Assembly (NCBI GenBank): GCA_913774715.1
Contig: CAJYHS010000191.1
Coordinates: forward strand, 1-64,000
Source of the DNA: an uncultured Siphonobacter sp.
GTDB taxonomy: Bacteria; Bacteroidota; Bacteroidia; Cytophagales; Spirosomataceae
Length of the DNA stretch: 64,000 bases
Direction: 5' to 3'
Shown here: positions 1 to 7,880 of the stretch, one piece after another
Numbering within the stretch: position 1 is the stretch's first letter
Layout of the letters: every line of letters begins with the position of its first letter
Translations under genes and position numbers: made by a program
Notes under the pieces: model-generated
Database searches by the model: none
The model's input: only the letters and a program-made list of their open reading frames with translations
Told to the model about the DNA's origin: nothing

Positions 1-29
1 GGTGTAGATAGGCGGGGTATCAGGTTCAT
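1..29 (-). CDS. Possible start of a phage gene cut by the left edge
   Basis: An ATG on the minus strand lies 7 bases after the stop of the tail-spike-like gene and opens a frame (MNLIPRLST...) that runs off the window. The tight spacing fits the phage late operon. Only nine codons are visible, so nothing can be said about function and the call may be wrong. Confidence 0.25.
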
Positions 30-36
30 TGAGTGA

Positions 37-1206
37 TTAATCAAGTTTAGTGAAAACAAATTGTAGGTTTGTGGGAGAAGAAAGCGTTTCATTAAGAAGT
101 GCTTCAATCCGTTGAGAAGTACCGGCCGGTGTTGTTACCGTTCGAAGCCTTAACGTTTTACCGTTCAGGTTGTGAGCCATCCCGTGCATAGAAATTTCCG
201 CGGCGGTGGAGTTTGAATCACCAGTCACCTCTGAATACCATGCGAACATTCCACTGAAAATTCCTGCGAACACTACCCCGCCGTTGCTATTCGTAGAAAA
301 GAATACCTGTACGGAATAAATACCTGTTTCTAGGCATAATTCGGTCTGATCAGCTACTATTTTCCAAACACTTGCATTATCAAAAAGAACCGCTTTCCTG
401 AAGATACCACGACGGGCAAAAGGAGTTATTGTAGCATTTGCACCTATCGTCCAATTGTTAATATACTGAAATTCAGCATCTACCCGCGACTTACCATCCT
501 GATAATTGAGCCCCTTACTTCCAGTGACTAAACTAGAATTATTCCCTACTTTGATACTATTAAAAACGTAAAAGGTAACGCTGGTACGCACGTAGCCTAA
601 ACGGTTGTAATTGCCTGCTTTTACAGCTCCCTGATTGTCTCGCCAGGTATAGGCATCCCCACTGGAAAACCCTGCGTTATCTTCTACAATAATATTACTT
701 GTGCCTGATCCCGCGAAGGCTAACGTGTACCCTAGAAAGATTAATGAATAGTTAGTCTCGCCCACGAAACCACCCTGATATACACGCTTGGCGAAGGTAA
801 AGGTGCAATTCTGCTGAATCTGGATGAACAATTCCAGAGGATTGAACGCAATGTCCTCTTTCAAAATGTAATTACCGACAATTATAACTGTCACCCGTTC
901 AAATTTTCCGTTTACAAACTGAGAAACCCGGGCTAATGATTTAAAAGGGGCAGAAGATAAACCTGAATTTGTATCGTTACCCGTCGCCTGATTGACGTAA
1001 AAAGTTACGCTCAAATTACTAAAGCGATCAATAAAGGCAGTACTCATGGTATTGAACGTTTCAACCATGGCATCGTGACGTTCATTCACGAATTCCGCCT
1101 GCCCCTGAAGCACATCCGCCAGATCAACGTTGCTAATCTTATCTTTCCGGGTCGCGTTCCTGATTTTAGTGGTGATCAGATTGATCACGCTTTTAAGAGT
1201 CCACAT
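37..1206 (-). CDS. Beta-helix tail-spike/fibre-like phage protein
   Basis: A 389-residue protein with no signal peptide. The N-terminal ~60 residues are helical and charged (KIRNATRKDKISNVDLADVL), as in the particle-anchoring parts of phage fibres. From about residue 68 it reads FYVNQATGNDTNSG followed by repeated short beta strands rich in V, I, N and G. The 'YVN...GNDTNSG...PFKSL' signature is typical of right-handed parallel beta-helix (pectate-lyase-like) proteins, which in phages serve as tail spikes or receptor-binding fibres. It sits 6 bases after the next upstream minus-strand gene, so they are probably cotranscribed late genes. The exact receptor or any enzymatic activity cannot be read from the sequence. 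A secreted polysaccharide-binding protein is the alternative, but the missing signal peptide and phage context argue against it. Confidence 0.6.
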   Translation of the reverse strand: MWTLKSVINLITTKIRNATRKDKISNVDLADVLQGQAEFVNERHDAMVETFNTMSTAFIDRFSNLSVTFYVNQATGNDTNSGLSSAPFKSLARVSQFVNGKFERVTVIIVGNYILKEDIAFNPLELFIQIQQNCTFTFAKRVYQGGFVGETNYSLIFLGYTLAFAGSGTSNIIVEDNAGFSSGDAYTWRDNQGAVKAGNYNRLGYVRTSVTFYVFNSIKVGNNSSLVTGSKGLNYQDGKSRVDAEFQYINNWTIGANATITPFARRGIFRKAVLFDNASVWKIVADQTELCLETGIYSVQVFFSTNSNGGVVFAGIFSGMFAWYSEVTGDSNSTAAEISMHGMAHNLNGKTLRLRTVTTPAGTSQRIEALLNETLSSPTNLQFVFTKLD

Positions 1207-1212
1207 AGGTTG

Positions 1213-1794
1213 TTATACGTCAAATACATCATAAAAAAATGCTGAATCAAAGGTGCCTGCTGGCTCCAGTTCCGTATCCTCAATGCCCGCCACGAAAAAG
1301 GAAGGCGTTTGAGAAATGGTCTGAAAGCTGAAGGTCCGGCCATTCTTACCCCCACGTCCGGACGTAGCAAACCCACCCCCACCCAGGCGAAGGGGTTGGT
1401 CCAGCGTGCCCAGTAAGCGGCAATAGTGATTGCGATCCTTGATCAGAGCCAGAAAAGTCACGTCCTGAAGCTGATCCAGCCAGGCCGGTAGTTCCGGACG
1501 ATCCCGGGGAATCTGAAAGCTGACGGACTGACGATAGGAAAGCGTATGAACATCGTCGGCGGGTTCTTCGGTATAGGAGCCCGAATCATGAGCAAAGAAG
1601 ACGTCCACCGGAAGCTTGTCATCCCGCAGAATCAGAAAACCCGGCTGAAGCTGCCGATCCTGCAACCTGGATACGTCCAGCTGCTCAACCCAGTCCGTAG
1701 GGATTAAGCGGATACGACTTAACAGCCCACCGCCGTTGGGCTGCTGGTCTATAGATTCAAAACCGGGTACGGAATTAAGAGCGTTTCGGAACAT
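1213..1794 (-). CDS. Probable phage structural protein, unknown family
   Basis: A 193-residue soluble protein rich in beta-type segments. It has a QPLRLGGGGFATSGRGG glycine-rich turn near residue 140 and an acidic C-terminus. I do not recognise the family. It is the first gene after the 185-bp control region with phased TTGTCC boxes and lies 6 bases before the tail-spike-like gene, so by position it should belong to the late (particle) operon. A tail or baseplate component is a reasonable guess only. The stop of this gene and the start of the next are almost contiguous, which supports cotranscription. Confidence 0.5.
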   Translation of the reverse strand: MFRNALNSVPGFESIDQQPNGGGLLSRIRLIPTDWVEQLDVSRLQDRQLQPGFLILRDDKLPVDVFFAHDSGSYTEEPADDVHTLSYRQSVSFQIPRDRPELPAWLDQLQDVTFLALIKDRNHYCRLLGTLDQPLRLGGGGFATSGRGGKNGRTFSFQTISQTPSFFVAGIEDTELEPAGTFDSAFFYDVFDV

Positions 1795-1979
1795 GGTCCG
1801 AAGCTCTCATTTAACAGGAAGAATCAACAGGACAGTCAGAGCTCAGTACCTCCAACCGTCCGGGGTAGGAAAACCCGTCCAGAAGTGCCGAAAATCGTCC
1901 TAAATCCGGGACAACTTCATCCGAAAATTAGACACATTTAGCCACTTCTGGACAACAATAGTTAGTTCAGGACAACGGA
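1795..1979 (-). promoter_or_regulatory. Phage late control region with phased TTGTCC boxes
   Basis: No gene fits here. On the minus strand the heptamer GTTGTCC occurs three times, at 1970-1976, 1950-1956 and 1909-1915, spaced 20 and 41 bp apart, which is close to two and four helical turns. An 11-bp inverted pair (GTCCAGAAGTG at 1877-1887 and its complement at 1943-1953) overlaps the middle box. The hexamer TTTTCG occurs twice downstream of the boxes. This arrangement suggests an activator or repressor reading one DNA face before the structural genes. Confidence 0.45.
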
Positions 1980-2441
1980 TCAGGCCGCCGTTTCGTAACG
2001 TTCCCGGCGTTCCCGCTGGGAAATTTTAATGGCTGTACTCTCCTGAATATCTTCCTCCGTAAGCCCGTACAGCTTCAAAAAATGCTTGACGGCCGAAAGC
2101 TCCGAGTTGTACAGCGTCCGGCGTCCCTGCGTGAAGAAATATAGGGCCTGCCGGAAAACTCCATTCAGGGCCAGGGAAAGCAACAGCAGCCGATCCGGTA
2201 TGATTGCACCCCGGTCAAAAGAAAATCCCACTTCAAAATCAATTTTATCGGTCAGGCCGCCGGTAGGTACGCCCTGCTCTTTCAAATCAAATTCATCCGG
2301 CGGCACGTGTACGCCTTTACTGAAAGGAAGAATCAGCACTCGACCCAAATCACTATTGGCACGAACGTAGATGGGTTCACTACCATACTCTTTAATTAAA
2401 AACTTTTTCACATGAGGGGCAACGGGGACCGTGAGTTTCAT
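1980..2441 (-). CDS. Phage protein of unknown function, 153 residues
   Basis: A soluble 153-residue protein. The N-terminal half (KLTVPVAPHVKKFLIKEYG, then an SEPIYVRANSDLG segment) looks like a mixed alpha/beta domain. The C-terminal ~60 residues are helical (LFNG-like amphipathic stretch, then LKLYGLTEEDIQES) and end in a basic, arginine-rich tail (KISQRERRERYE), which could contact nucleic acid. It stands alone between the heptamer-repeat block and the late control region. That is the position expected of a regulator or replication accessory protein, but no known domain was recognised. Confidence 0.5.
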   Translation of the reverse strand: MKLTVPVAPHVKKFLIKEYGSEPIYVRANSDLGRVLILPFSKGVHVPPDEFDLKEQGVPTGGLTDKIDFEVGFSFDRGAIIPDRLLLLSLALNGVFRQALYFFTQGRRTLYNSELSAVKHFLKLYGLTEEDIQESTAIKISQRERRERYETAA

Positions 2442-2516
2442 CAGCGTATAAAGTCAATAAATTTTTGTTAATTTGTGACCTCATTCACTACCCCATCAAA
2501 GCTATCCTGATCAATC

Positions 2517-2549
2517 AAATGACACTCCGCTCAGAACGGGGTGTCATTT
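2517..2549. other. Hairpin upstream of the 153-residue gene
   Basis: AAATGACACTCCG pairs with CGGGGTGTCATTT across a 7-base loop, with one G-T wobble. On the plus strand it is followed by a T-rich stretch. No plus-strand gene precedes it, so it may serve as a barrier between the origin-like block and the neighbouring gene. Confidence 0.4.
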
Positions 2550-2669
2550 GTACTTTTCTTAGTCCCTAATTTACAACCTTTTACGGCCTTTTCCAACGAT
2601 TCCAGCCCACTCGCTGGAATTTCTTTTGGTAGCCATTACGCATTCAACTCAATTTTTCGGGAAAAAATC

Positions 2670-2932
2670 TGTAAGACTGTAAGAGCTGTAAGAGGCACTG
2701 ATTTTCAGCCTTTTATCCTCTTATAGTTTCTCTTTTTGTTTGTAAGAGCTTTGTAAGACTTTGTAAGAATTCTGTAAGAGCTATAAGCTTTTGAGAATCA
2801 GCCTTTTTCTCTTACAAAATTTTGTAAGAATGATTAATTCCTTACAAATCAAAAAATCTATTTGTAAGAGGTATAACTACCTTTCCCTTACACCCTTACA
2901 ACATCCTGCCTTTAAATCCTTACAGTCTTACA
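2670..2932. repeat. TGTAAGA heptamer cluster, candidate replication origin
   Basis: The heptamer TGTAAGA occurs at 2670, 2678, 2687, 2741, 2752, 2762, 2773, 2823 and 2863, and in inverse orientation (TCTTACA) at 2810 and 2926. One-mismatch forms (CCTTACA) lie at about 2840, 2886, 2894 and 2918. Spacing inside the two dense groups is 8-11 bp, about one helical turn. The block is AT-rich and free of genes, and a primase-helicase lies 1.5 kb away. Iteron-type origins have this layout, so an element-specific replication origin is inferred. Two further copies lie at 3495 and 3513. Confidence 0.55.
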
Positions 2933-2990
2933 AATTTTTTCAGGTTAGAATACTGGAAAGATTACAAAGAAACGAAAGCCGCCAGATTAA

Positions 2991-3019
2991 CAACGAAAAA
3001 AGCCCGCTGAAAACGGGCT
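2991..3019 (-). terminator. Terminator of the phage early/replication operon
   Basis: AGCCCG (3001-3006) pairs with CGGGCT (3014-3019), with a run of A on the plus strand at 2996-3001. This gives a stem followed by U on the minus transcript, 35 bases after the last gene of the run. Confidence 0.7.
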
Positions 3020-3053
3020 CTGTAAGGATTGTAAAATTGTACTGTAGGCAGAT

Positions 3054-3332
3054 TCAGGCCCGTCGTCCTTCCGGTGGCTCATAGGGCATCAGATTGCCAT
3101 CCTGGATGAACCTGGCCAGGTCTTCCCCGGCAAAGTCAACAGGGTCCGTTTTACCCAGCTCCAGAAAGGTCGCTGCTACAAAATGCGGGTCTTCTACGCT
3201 AAAGCCTTTGCCAATGCAAACAAAGAAGCGTGTACCCTTCCGGTTTTGCCACCAGGAATGCAAACGCACGTGAGGTTTAGTATATACGGCTGTTTCCATT
3301 TTGAATACGTTAGGATTGATTTCAAGGCACAT
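3054..3332 (-). CDS. Small phage protein of unknown function
   Basis: A 92-residue reading frame. The stretch METAVYTKPHVRLHSWWQNRKG begins at residue 12, and its Met (3299) may be the real start because the preceding residues look non-conserved. The protein is aromatic-rich, has an acidic C-terminus (DLARFIQDGNLMPYEPPEGRR) and no membrane span. It is the last gene of the minus-strand replication run and is followed by a terminator at 2991-3019. No family was recognised. Confidence 0.5.
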   Translation of the reverse strand: MCLEINPNVFKMETAVYTKPHVRLHSWWQNRKGTRFFVCIGKGFSVEDPHFVAATFLELGKTDPVDFAGEDLARFIQDGNLMPYEPPEGRRA

Positions 3333-3390
3333 CCGAAATTTTCGGAGCAGTTGTATTTCGTAGCACTGTATTTCGCTGGAGATAAAAGAA

Positions 3391-3438
3391 TTTGGATGAG
3401 ATCAGTGCAGCGTCCGGAGCGAGATCCAAACGCTGCAC
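3391..3438. other. Interlocked inverted repeats in a phage intergenic gap
   Basis: TTTGGAT (3391-3397) is complementary to ATCCAAA (3424-3430), and GTGCAGCGT (3405-3413) to ACGCTGCAC (3430-3438). The arms interlock in the order A-B-A'-B', so the two stems either exclude each other or form a pseudoknot-like fold. The rest of the 198-bp gap (3333-3530) holds TGTAAGA copies at 3495 and 3513. Confidence 0.4.
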
Positions 3439-3530
3439 GATGCGGTAAGCGATGTAATCTGAACCGGGCTGAAGTCGGTTTTTCGTGTAAGGATTGTAAG
3501 AACGTAAGGTTTTGTAAGAGCGGAAGTCAT

Positions 3531-3770
3531 TTAAAGTTTATAATCCCTGCTCTGCCTCAAATACACCTGGTTAAAAAAGGAATCCGGGTTATTCATTTCA
3601 TTCAGCAGTCTGTTGGGCTTATGAAGGTTTTGAATATCCTCTCTTCTGATCCTGGAGTGTTCAGAGCAAAGTCCGTGGGTATAGCTTCCTTTTGACTGCT
3701 CCGCTGGTTTGCCGCAGAAAAAACAGATATTTCCACCTTTGAAGTTGTATCCAGGCTTTTCAGCTTTCAT
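3531..3770 (-). CDS. Small zinc-ribbon-like phage protein
   Basis: A 79-residue protein with CFFC at residues 16-19 followed by a C-x-x-H (CSEH) about 16 residues later, a layout that suggests one bound zinc. The remainder is basic and polar with no membrane span. Its ATG overlaps the stop of the next upstream gene by the ATGA arrangement, so the two are translationally coupled. The role is unknown; such small zinc proteins in phage early operons often bind nucleic acid or a host protein. Confidence 0.55.
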   Translation of the reverse strand: MKAEKPGYNFKGGNICFFCGKPAEQSKGSYTHGLCSEHSRIRREDIQNLHKPNRLLNEMNNPDSFFNQVYLRQSRDYKL

Positions 3771-4111
3771 AACGTATCTCCTCCTTTCGCGTCTCCTCTG
3801 ATTGCCTCAAACAATTTTGGATCTAACTCAAAAAGAGCAATCGCTACTACTGCCTTAGCTATTTCCCTTTCGTCTTCAGTTTTGTCAGTATCCTTTTCAA
3901 TTGTATCCAGACACTTATGAGCTATGTCGACGTAGTGCATATCTACCCCTGAAATTTGATGTACCTGCTCCTTTAGTTCCACCAGCTTCATCTTCCAGCA
4001 CTCAATAAGCAGGTTGTATTCCTGCTCTCCCCAGGAGTCTTTCATGTTCGCTTTGGTAGCCTCATAGGCATCAAGATCAGTGGCCAGTTCTGCTATTGCA
4101 TTCTCACTCAT
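3767..4111 (-). CDS. Helical phage protein of unknown function
   Basis: The frame is open from 4231, but its first 40 codons overlap the next upstream gene. I prefer the Met at 4111 (MSENAIAELATDLDAYEATK), giving 114 residues. From there the protein is highly charged and almost wholly helical with probable coiled-coil character. It carries MHYVDIAHKCLDTIEKDTDKTEDE and ends in ...RGDAKGGDTL. It is coupled by an ATGA overlap to the zinc-ribbon gene that follows. No family was recognised. Confidence 0.5.
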   Translation of the reverse strand: MSENAIAELATDLDAYEATKANMKDSWGEQEYNLLIECWKMKLVELKEQVHQISGVDMHYVDIAHKCLDTIEKDTDKTEDEREIAKAVVAIALFELDPKLFEAIRGDAKGGDTL

Positions 4112-4154
4112 TTGCTTGTAGTATTTTAAAAGTGGACGTATTTCAGTTATGGAT

Positions 4155-4352
4155 TTATGCCTTTTTCTTATTCTCCAGATATATAATTGACCTCTGGAGC
4201 CGATTGAATTTTTTGTTAAAGGCATGTTCAAAAAGCCTCGGATCGTGGATCAGCTCCGAGCATTCTTCAGCGGCTTTCAGTGCCTGAGCGTCTTCCCCGT
4301 ACTGGTTAATAACGCGGACATACAGTTGTTTTTGGTCGGGTGCCATTGCCAT
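4155..4352 (-). CDS. Small helical phage protein
   Basis: A 65-residue protein beginning MAMAPDQKQLYVRVINQYGE. The stretch EDAQALKAAEECSELI resembles the first helix (EExxE) of all-alpha NTP pyrophosphatases of the MazG kind. The second metal-binding motif is not visible and the protein is too short, so that function is not claimed. The start lies 52 bases downstream of the primase-helicase stop. It precedes the helical gene starting at 4111. Confidence 0.45.
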   Translation of the reverse strand: MAMAPDQKQLYVRVINQYGEDAQALKAAEECSELIHDPRLFEHAFNKKFNRLQRSIIYLENKKKA

Positions 4353-4403
4353 CCGGATAAGAACCGGACGGCCGTAGCCGCCCGGAAAAAGGTGAGATTG
4401 TCA

Positions 4404-7370
4404 CTAAAAGGGTACGTCTACATCCGCAAGGCCATCCTGAAATTCGGCGTCATCCGTCGTCCGGAGGTACAGCATTTCAACGGCTTCTTTCTTGCCTGAT
4501 TTTTGCCAGCTTCCGCCCTTGTATTCCATCTTTTCAACCCAGCTGGTGAACCGTCCGTCTTTATTCTTTTTCGGAGTTTCACCGGTTGGGTTTAGAGCCA
4601 TGTCATTGTATCGGCACCAGCTCTGAAGCTTCTGCAGCCAGGATTGCGGCTTAATACTTTTATCCACCTCGTTGACGTACGACTGATACGCCATGTATCG
4701 CGGCGTGAAGCGGTTCAGACGGTCGTTTTCTTCGCTGAAGTAGTTATCCGCCCAGCCCTGGAAGTTGGCCCCCATCTGCGAACGGTAGGTATTTTTCATG
4801 ACTGTATCCAGCGGCGGTTCCACCTGCCCAAACTGCAACCAGGCCTGAATGCACTGAGCCATAAAATTCAGGTAGCGGTTCCATTCTTCGCCGTCCCAGT
4901 CCTTGAAGAACGAGCGGCCAAATTCGTCTTTAGGTACCCGTTCTTCCCGGTATTCGTTATTCGGATTCTTATGATAGTAATCGCTGAAGCAGGTAAACCA
5001 CAGACGGCGACGGGTACTCTTATCCGTGTTGCGGGGTGGAAAGTTGGAAGGAATACAAATTTTGGGAGACTGGTCAAAACTCAGCTCGTACGACTTCGTC
5101 CCCTTCGGGTTGACGGTCATAAAGCTGGTCACGCTCGAGTAAAAGAAATTGAAGTCAAAGTACTCGTAAGCATCGTCAATGAACAGAAGGTCAGAGTGCT
5201 CCGTAACGTTCTCCAGAACGTGCGGGTTGGCCGTCAGTTTGGGGTTACGTCCCTCCAGCTTTACCGTAGTCATCAGGTGTTCAAGGCTACCGTATGCCAT
5301 GGATTTCCCGGTACCCCCGTGCGAAGCGTTCTCTTCGTTTTCGGCAATCATGTAATCCATGGCCCAAACCACGAAGGCTTCAGCCGGGTCTTTATAGCGG
5401 TGCAGCAGGTAGCCAAACGAGCAAATTTTTGCAATCAGGTGCTGCATCTGCTCCAGCGACTCTTCTTCAGAAAGCAGGTCGCCATTTACGCTCCATTTAA
5501 ACTTCTCCAGATAGGCCGCTTTATCTTCAGCTGAATACGTATCCAGGCGTTCTTCCAGCTCTTTACGCCAGTGCACCCGGGAGGTATTAATCAGGAACCG
5601 GAAGAACTCGCAGTCATGATCCGGATTAATTTCAATACCATAGGATCCGTCTTTTTCGGCAATGGTGAAAAAGCTATCCTGTTTTTTTACATGGTGCTGA
5701 ATTACCTCCTTTTCCCAGACGTACCGGCCGCAGCTGGTAAGCTCATGCGGGATCACGTCCGTTGCCGTTACTTCCCAGGCCTGATTCTCAAAAAACATCC
5801 ACTGATATTCCCGCCCGGTGTCATTGAAGTCAATCGTCCGATAAGGCAGATTTGAAAGGGATTTTTCCGTAAAGCGGTCCGAATTATAAAAGGCGTTGTA
5901 CAGATCAGTGGGATAATGCCGGGCCTTCAGGAAGTCAATCACAAAGCGACTCACCTGACGAAACTCTTTCCGACGAACAATCCCCCCATCCAGAAAAATC
6001 ATGGCTTCCCCGTTCTTCTCGCTTGGCATTTCCAGCATGCCGTAACCCATGCGGGTCAGAAAGTTGTAGATCAGCTCGTTGTTCGGCCGATACTCGTACA
6101 AAAAACGGCCGTGCTTTTTCTTCGGGGTGCCGTCGCGTTGTACCTTCAGCTCTTCATCCCAGAATTTCAGCGGGTAAGAAACGTTCAGCAGGTTCTTAAA
6201 ATCAGCGGGTTTCCAGTATCGGAAATAATCCCTCACATCCTTACAGGCATTACCCCGAAGATCCCGTTTTTGAAGGAGGCCTTCAGGGAGCCAGATCGTG
6301 TGCAGATCCAGGTACTGTTCCGCCAGTGCCATGCCTTCCCGTTTGCCGGTGGCGTCCAGATCAGGCAGGTTGAAAACGCGTTCCGCCATCCCCGTCAGCT
6401 TCCGGAACTCCCCTGATTCCACATCGGCCGACTCCGAATCAAACCAGACCACCGAATACCCGCAGGCGGCTACGTTCAGGGCATCACTCCCACCAGTGCA
6501 GATGATAATTTCCGGCAATTTGGGTACTTCTTTGGACTTCTGCTTTTTCTCATCCGTATCTTCGCCCGTAGCCTTTTCAATGATCAGCCGGTGTTCGTCC
6601 AGGTACTGGTTGCATTGCCGGTATCCCCACATGTAATTCCCCGTCGGTTTTTTCCCGGAAAACATGAAACGGTACTTCTTTTCCCGCTCTTTGGGTTTGT
6701 AGATTTTCTGAAAATCCCCTTCATCCCACATCAGCATTGGATACAGATCCGTACTGCCAAACGTCAGTACTTCCAGCTTGCCCGATGTCTTATTTTTCTT
6801 GACAATGCTGTACGAAGACAGACTTTTAAGGTTATACCGGCTGCAAAGCTCCTGAGCGTTTTTCAATGCCGTTTCATCGTCCGGCCGGTCCTTTGAAGCT
6901 TTCCCTTTCTTTCCCAGGTATCGCCAGACGTTATCCGAAAAAACGGCCTTCGCATCCGCAATGGTCAGTTCCATTTCTTCCGCAATAAACTGGCCTTCCG
7001 TTTCGCCGTCGGTCGCGTCCCGTTTGGAAAACTTGTAAGTAGGCCCGGAAACCTTACCCGAATCGGCCTGAATACCAAATAATTCGGCAATCGTCCGTAC
7101 GCATTTGCCGAATTCATCCGGCAAACGGTAGCCTTCAAACCGGGCGGCAATATCAAAGGCATCGTGGCCTTCATGAGCACCGTAATCATAGACAATCCAA
7201 CGGCCGTCGTTTTGAAGGTAGAGATTGCACGACGGCGTTTTTTCGTCGCGTAGAGCGAATTTATGAGACTTATTACGCGTGCCGGGCTCGGCCGCGGGAA
7301 GGTAACGAAGAATGACGTCAAGACCGCCATTGGTAGCTTCAAGGATTTGTTGTGCAGTAGGGTTACTCAT
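4404..7370 (-). CDS. Phage primase-helicase (TOPRIM-like plus SF3-like ATPase)
   Basis: A 988-residue replication protein. The N-terminal region (residues ~36-74, FALRDEKTPSCNLYLQNDGR then VYDYGAHEGHD) resembles the primase CHC2 zinc-finger fold, with most zinc ligands lost. A TOPRIM-like domain follows, with GGSDALN around residue 296 and DLDATG at 337-341. The C-terminal helicase has a Walker A motif GGTGKS (Lys689), Walker B LLFIDD (Asp732-733) and an SF3 motif C ending in PSNFPP (Asn776), then an arginine-finger stretch (STRRRLWF). This order is that of D5-like phage primase-helicases, which open origins and prime synthesis. It is the longest gene of the element and lies near the heptamer cluster it could act on. 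Confidence 0.8.
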   Translation of the reverse strand: MSNPTAQQILEATNGGLDVILRYLPAAEPGTRNKSHKFALRDEKTPSCNLYLQNDGRWIVYDYGAHEGHDAFDIAARFEGYRLPDEFGKCVRTIAELFGIQADSGKVSGPTYKFSKRDATDGETEGQFIAEEMELTIADAKAVFSDNVWRYLGKKGKASKDRPDDETALKNAQELCSRYNLKSLSSYSIVKKNKTSGKLEVLTFGSTDLYPMLMWDEGDFQKIYKPKEREKKYRFMFSGKKPTGNYMWGYRQCNQYLDEHRLIIEKATGEDTDEKKQKSKEVPKLPEIIICTGGSDALNVAACGYSVVWFDSESADVESGEFRKLTGMAERVFNLPDLDATGKREGMALAEQYLDLHTIWLPEGLLQKRDLRGNACKDVRDYFRYWKPADFKNLLNVSYPLKFWDEELKVQRDGTPKKKHGRFLYEYRPNNELIYNFLTRMGYGMLEMPSEKNGEAMIFLDGGIVRRKEFRQVSRFVIDFLKARHYPTDLYNAFYNSDRFTEKSLSNLPYRTIDFNDTGREYQWMFFENQAWEVTATDVIPHELTSCGRYVWEKEVIQHHVKKQDSFFTIAEKDGSYGIEINPDHDCEFFRFLINTSRVHWRKELEERLDTYSAEDKAAYLEKFKWSVNGDLLSEEESLEQMQHLIAKICSFGYLLHRYKDPAEAFVVWAMDYMIAENEENASHGGTGKSMAYGSLEHLMTTVKLEGRNPKLTANPHVLENVTEHSDLLFIDDAYEYFDFNFFYSSVTSFMTVNPKGTKSYELSFDQSPKICIPSNFPPRNTDKSTRRRLWFTCFSDYYHKNPNNEYREERVPKDEFGRSFFKDWDGEEWNRYLNFMAQCIQAWLQFGQVEPPLDTVMKNTYRSQMGANFQGWADNYFSEENDRLNRFTPRYMAYQSYVNEVDKSIKPQSWLQKLQSWCRYNDMALNPTGETPKKNKDGRFTSWVEKMEYKGGSWQKSGKKEAVEMLYLRTTDDAEFQDGLADVDVPF

Positions 7371-7422
7371 ATACCTCTGATTCGCAAGAAATTAGAAAAG
7401 ACTTATCTGAAGGGGCTACGAA

Positions 7423-7845
7423 TCACGAAGGATTATAAAGCTCTAAAAAGGACGGGTGAAGTCGACTGGCCAGCTTACGGGCCCGTTCGGCATTCTGGAC
7501 AGAATTGCCAATCACCGGCTCGAATCCCGTACTAACAATCTCACCCATGTAAGCCTGATAGTTGAAGAGCACCTTCCGGAAAGCCTCCAGCTCCAGAGCC
7601 GTGAAATGATACTCAATTTTAGGACAGGGGCAATGCACAAACGCATCCGGAGGAAGTTTGGTAAGGGTTTCTTCAAAGGCCGTTTTCAGGTGAATCTCAA
7701 TTACGCCACCTGCATAATTTGCCCGCTTGATCAATGAATGAGCGTAGGTCAAAAACTCAATATCACAGTGAAAAAGAGGTGTGATATATAGCTGCTTCTT
7801 GACCGGCCGGGTCAGGCTTCTAAGTTTATTTAGTAAAGATTTCAT
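7423..7845 (-). CDS. Phage early protein of unknown function
   Basis: A 140-residue soluble protein with a basic N-terminus (MKSLLNKLRSLTRPVKKQ). The centre has a HCPCPKIEYHF stretch, and the C-terminal half is helical. Its start lies 35 bases after the foldable intercistronic element at 7881-7996, and its stop lies 52 bases before the primase-helicase start, so it is probably cotranscribed with both. No family was recognised. Confidence 0.5.
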   Translation of the reverse strand: MKSLLNKLRSLTRPVKKQLYITPLFHCDIEFLTYAHSLIKRANYAGGVIEIHLKTAFEETLTKLPPDAFVHCPCPKIEYHFTALELEAFRKVLFNYQAYMGEIVSTGFEPVIGNSVQNAERARKLASRLHPSFLELYNPS

Positions 7846-7880
7846 CAGTGGAGTCGGGTTTGGATAGCCTTGGGAGAAAA

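Noticed and set aside
2670-3519. CRISPR array as explanation of the TGTAAGA copies
   Set aside because: The unit is only 7 bp, spacing is 8-11 bp with both orientations, and there are no cas genes.
3183-3695. Plus-strand frame of 170 codons across the small phage genes
   Set aside because: It crosses two minus-strand genes and the repeat-bearing gap, and reads through TGTAAGA copies; no start signal or family.
4155-4352. All-alpha NTP pyrophosphatase (MazG-like) for the 65-residue protein
   Set aside because: The EECSEL helix fits, but the second metal-binding motif (ExxD) is missing and the protein is too short.
4644-5534. Plus-strand frame of 296 codons opposite the primase-helicase
   Set aside because: It lies wholly antisense to a gene with clear helicase motifs and has the arginine-, valine- and phenylalanine-rich composition of a shadow frame.
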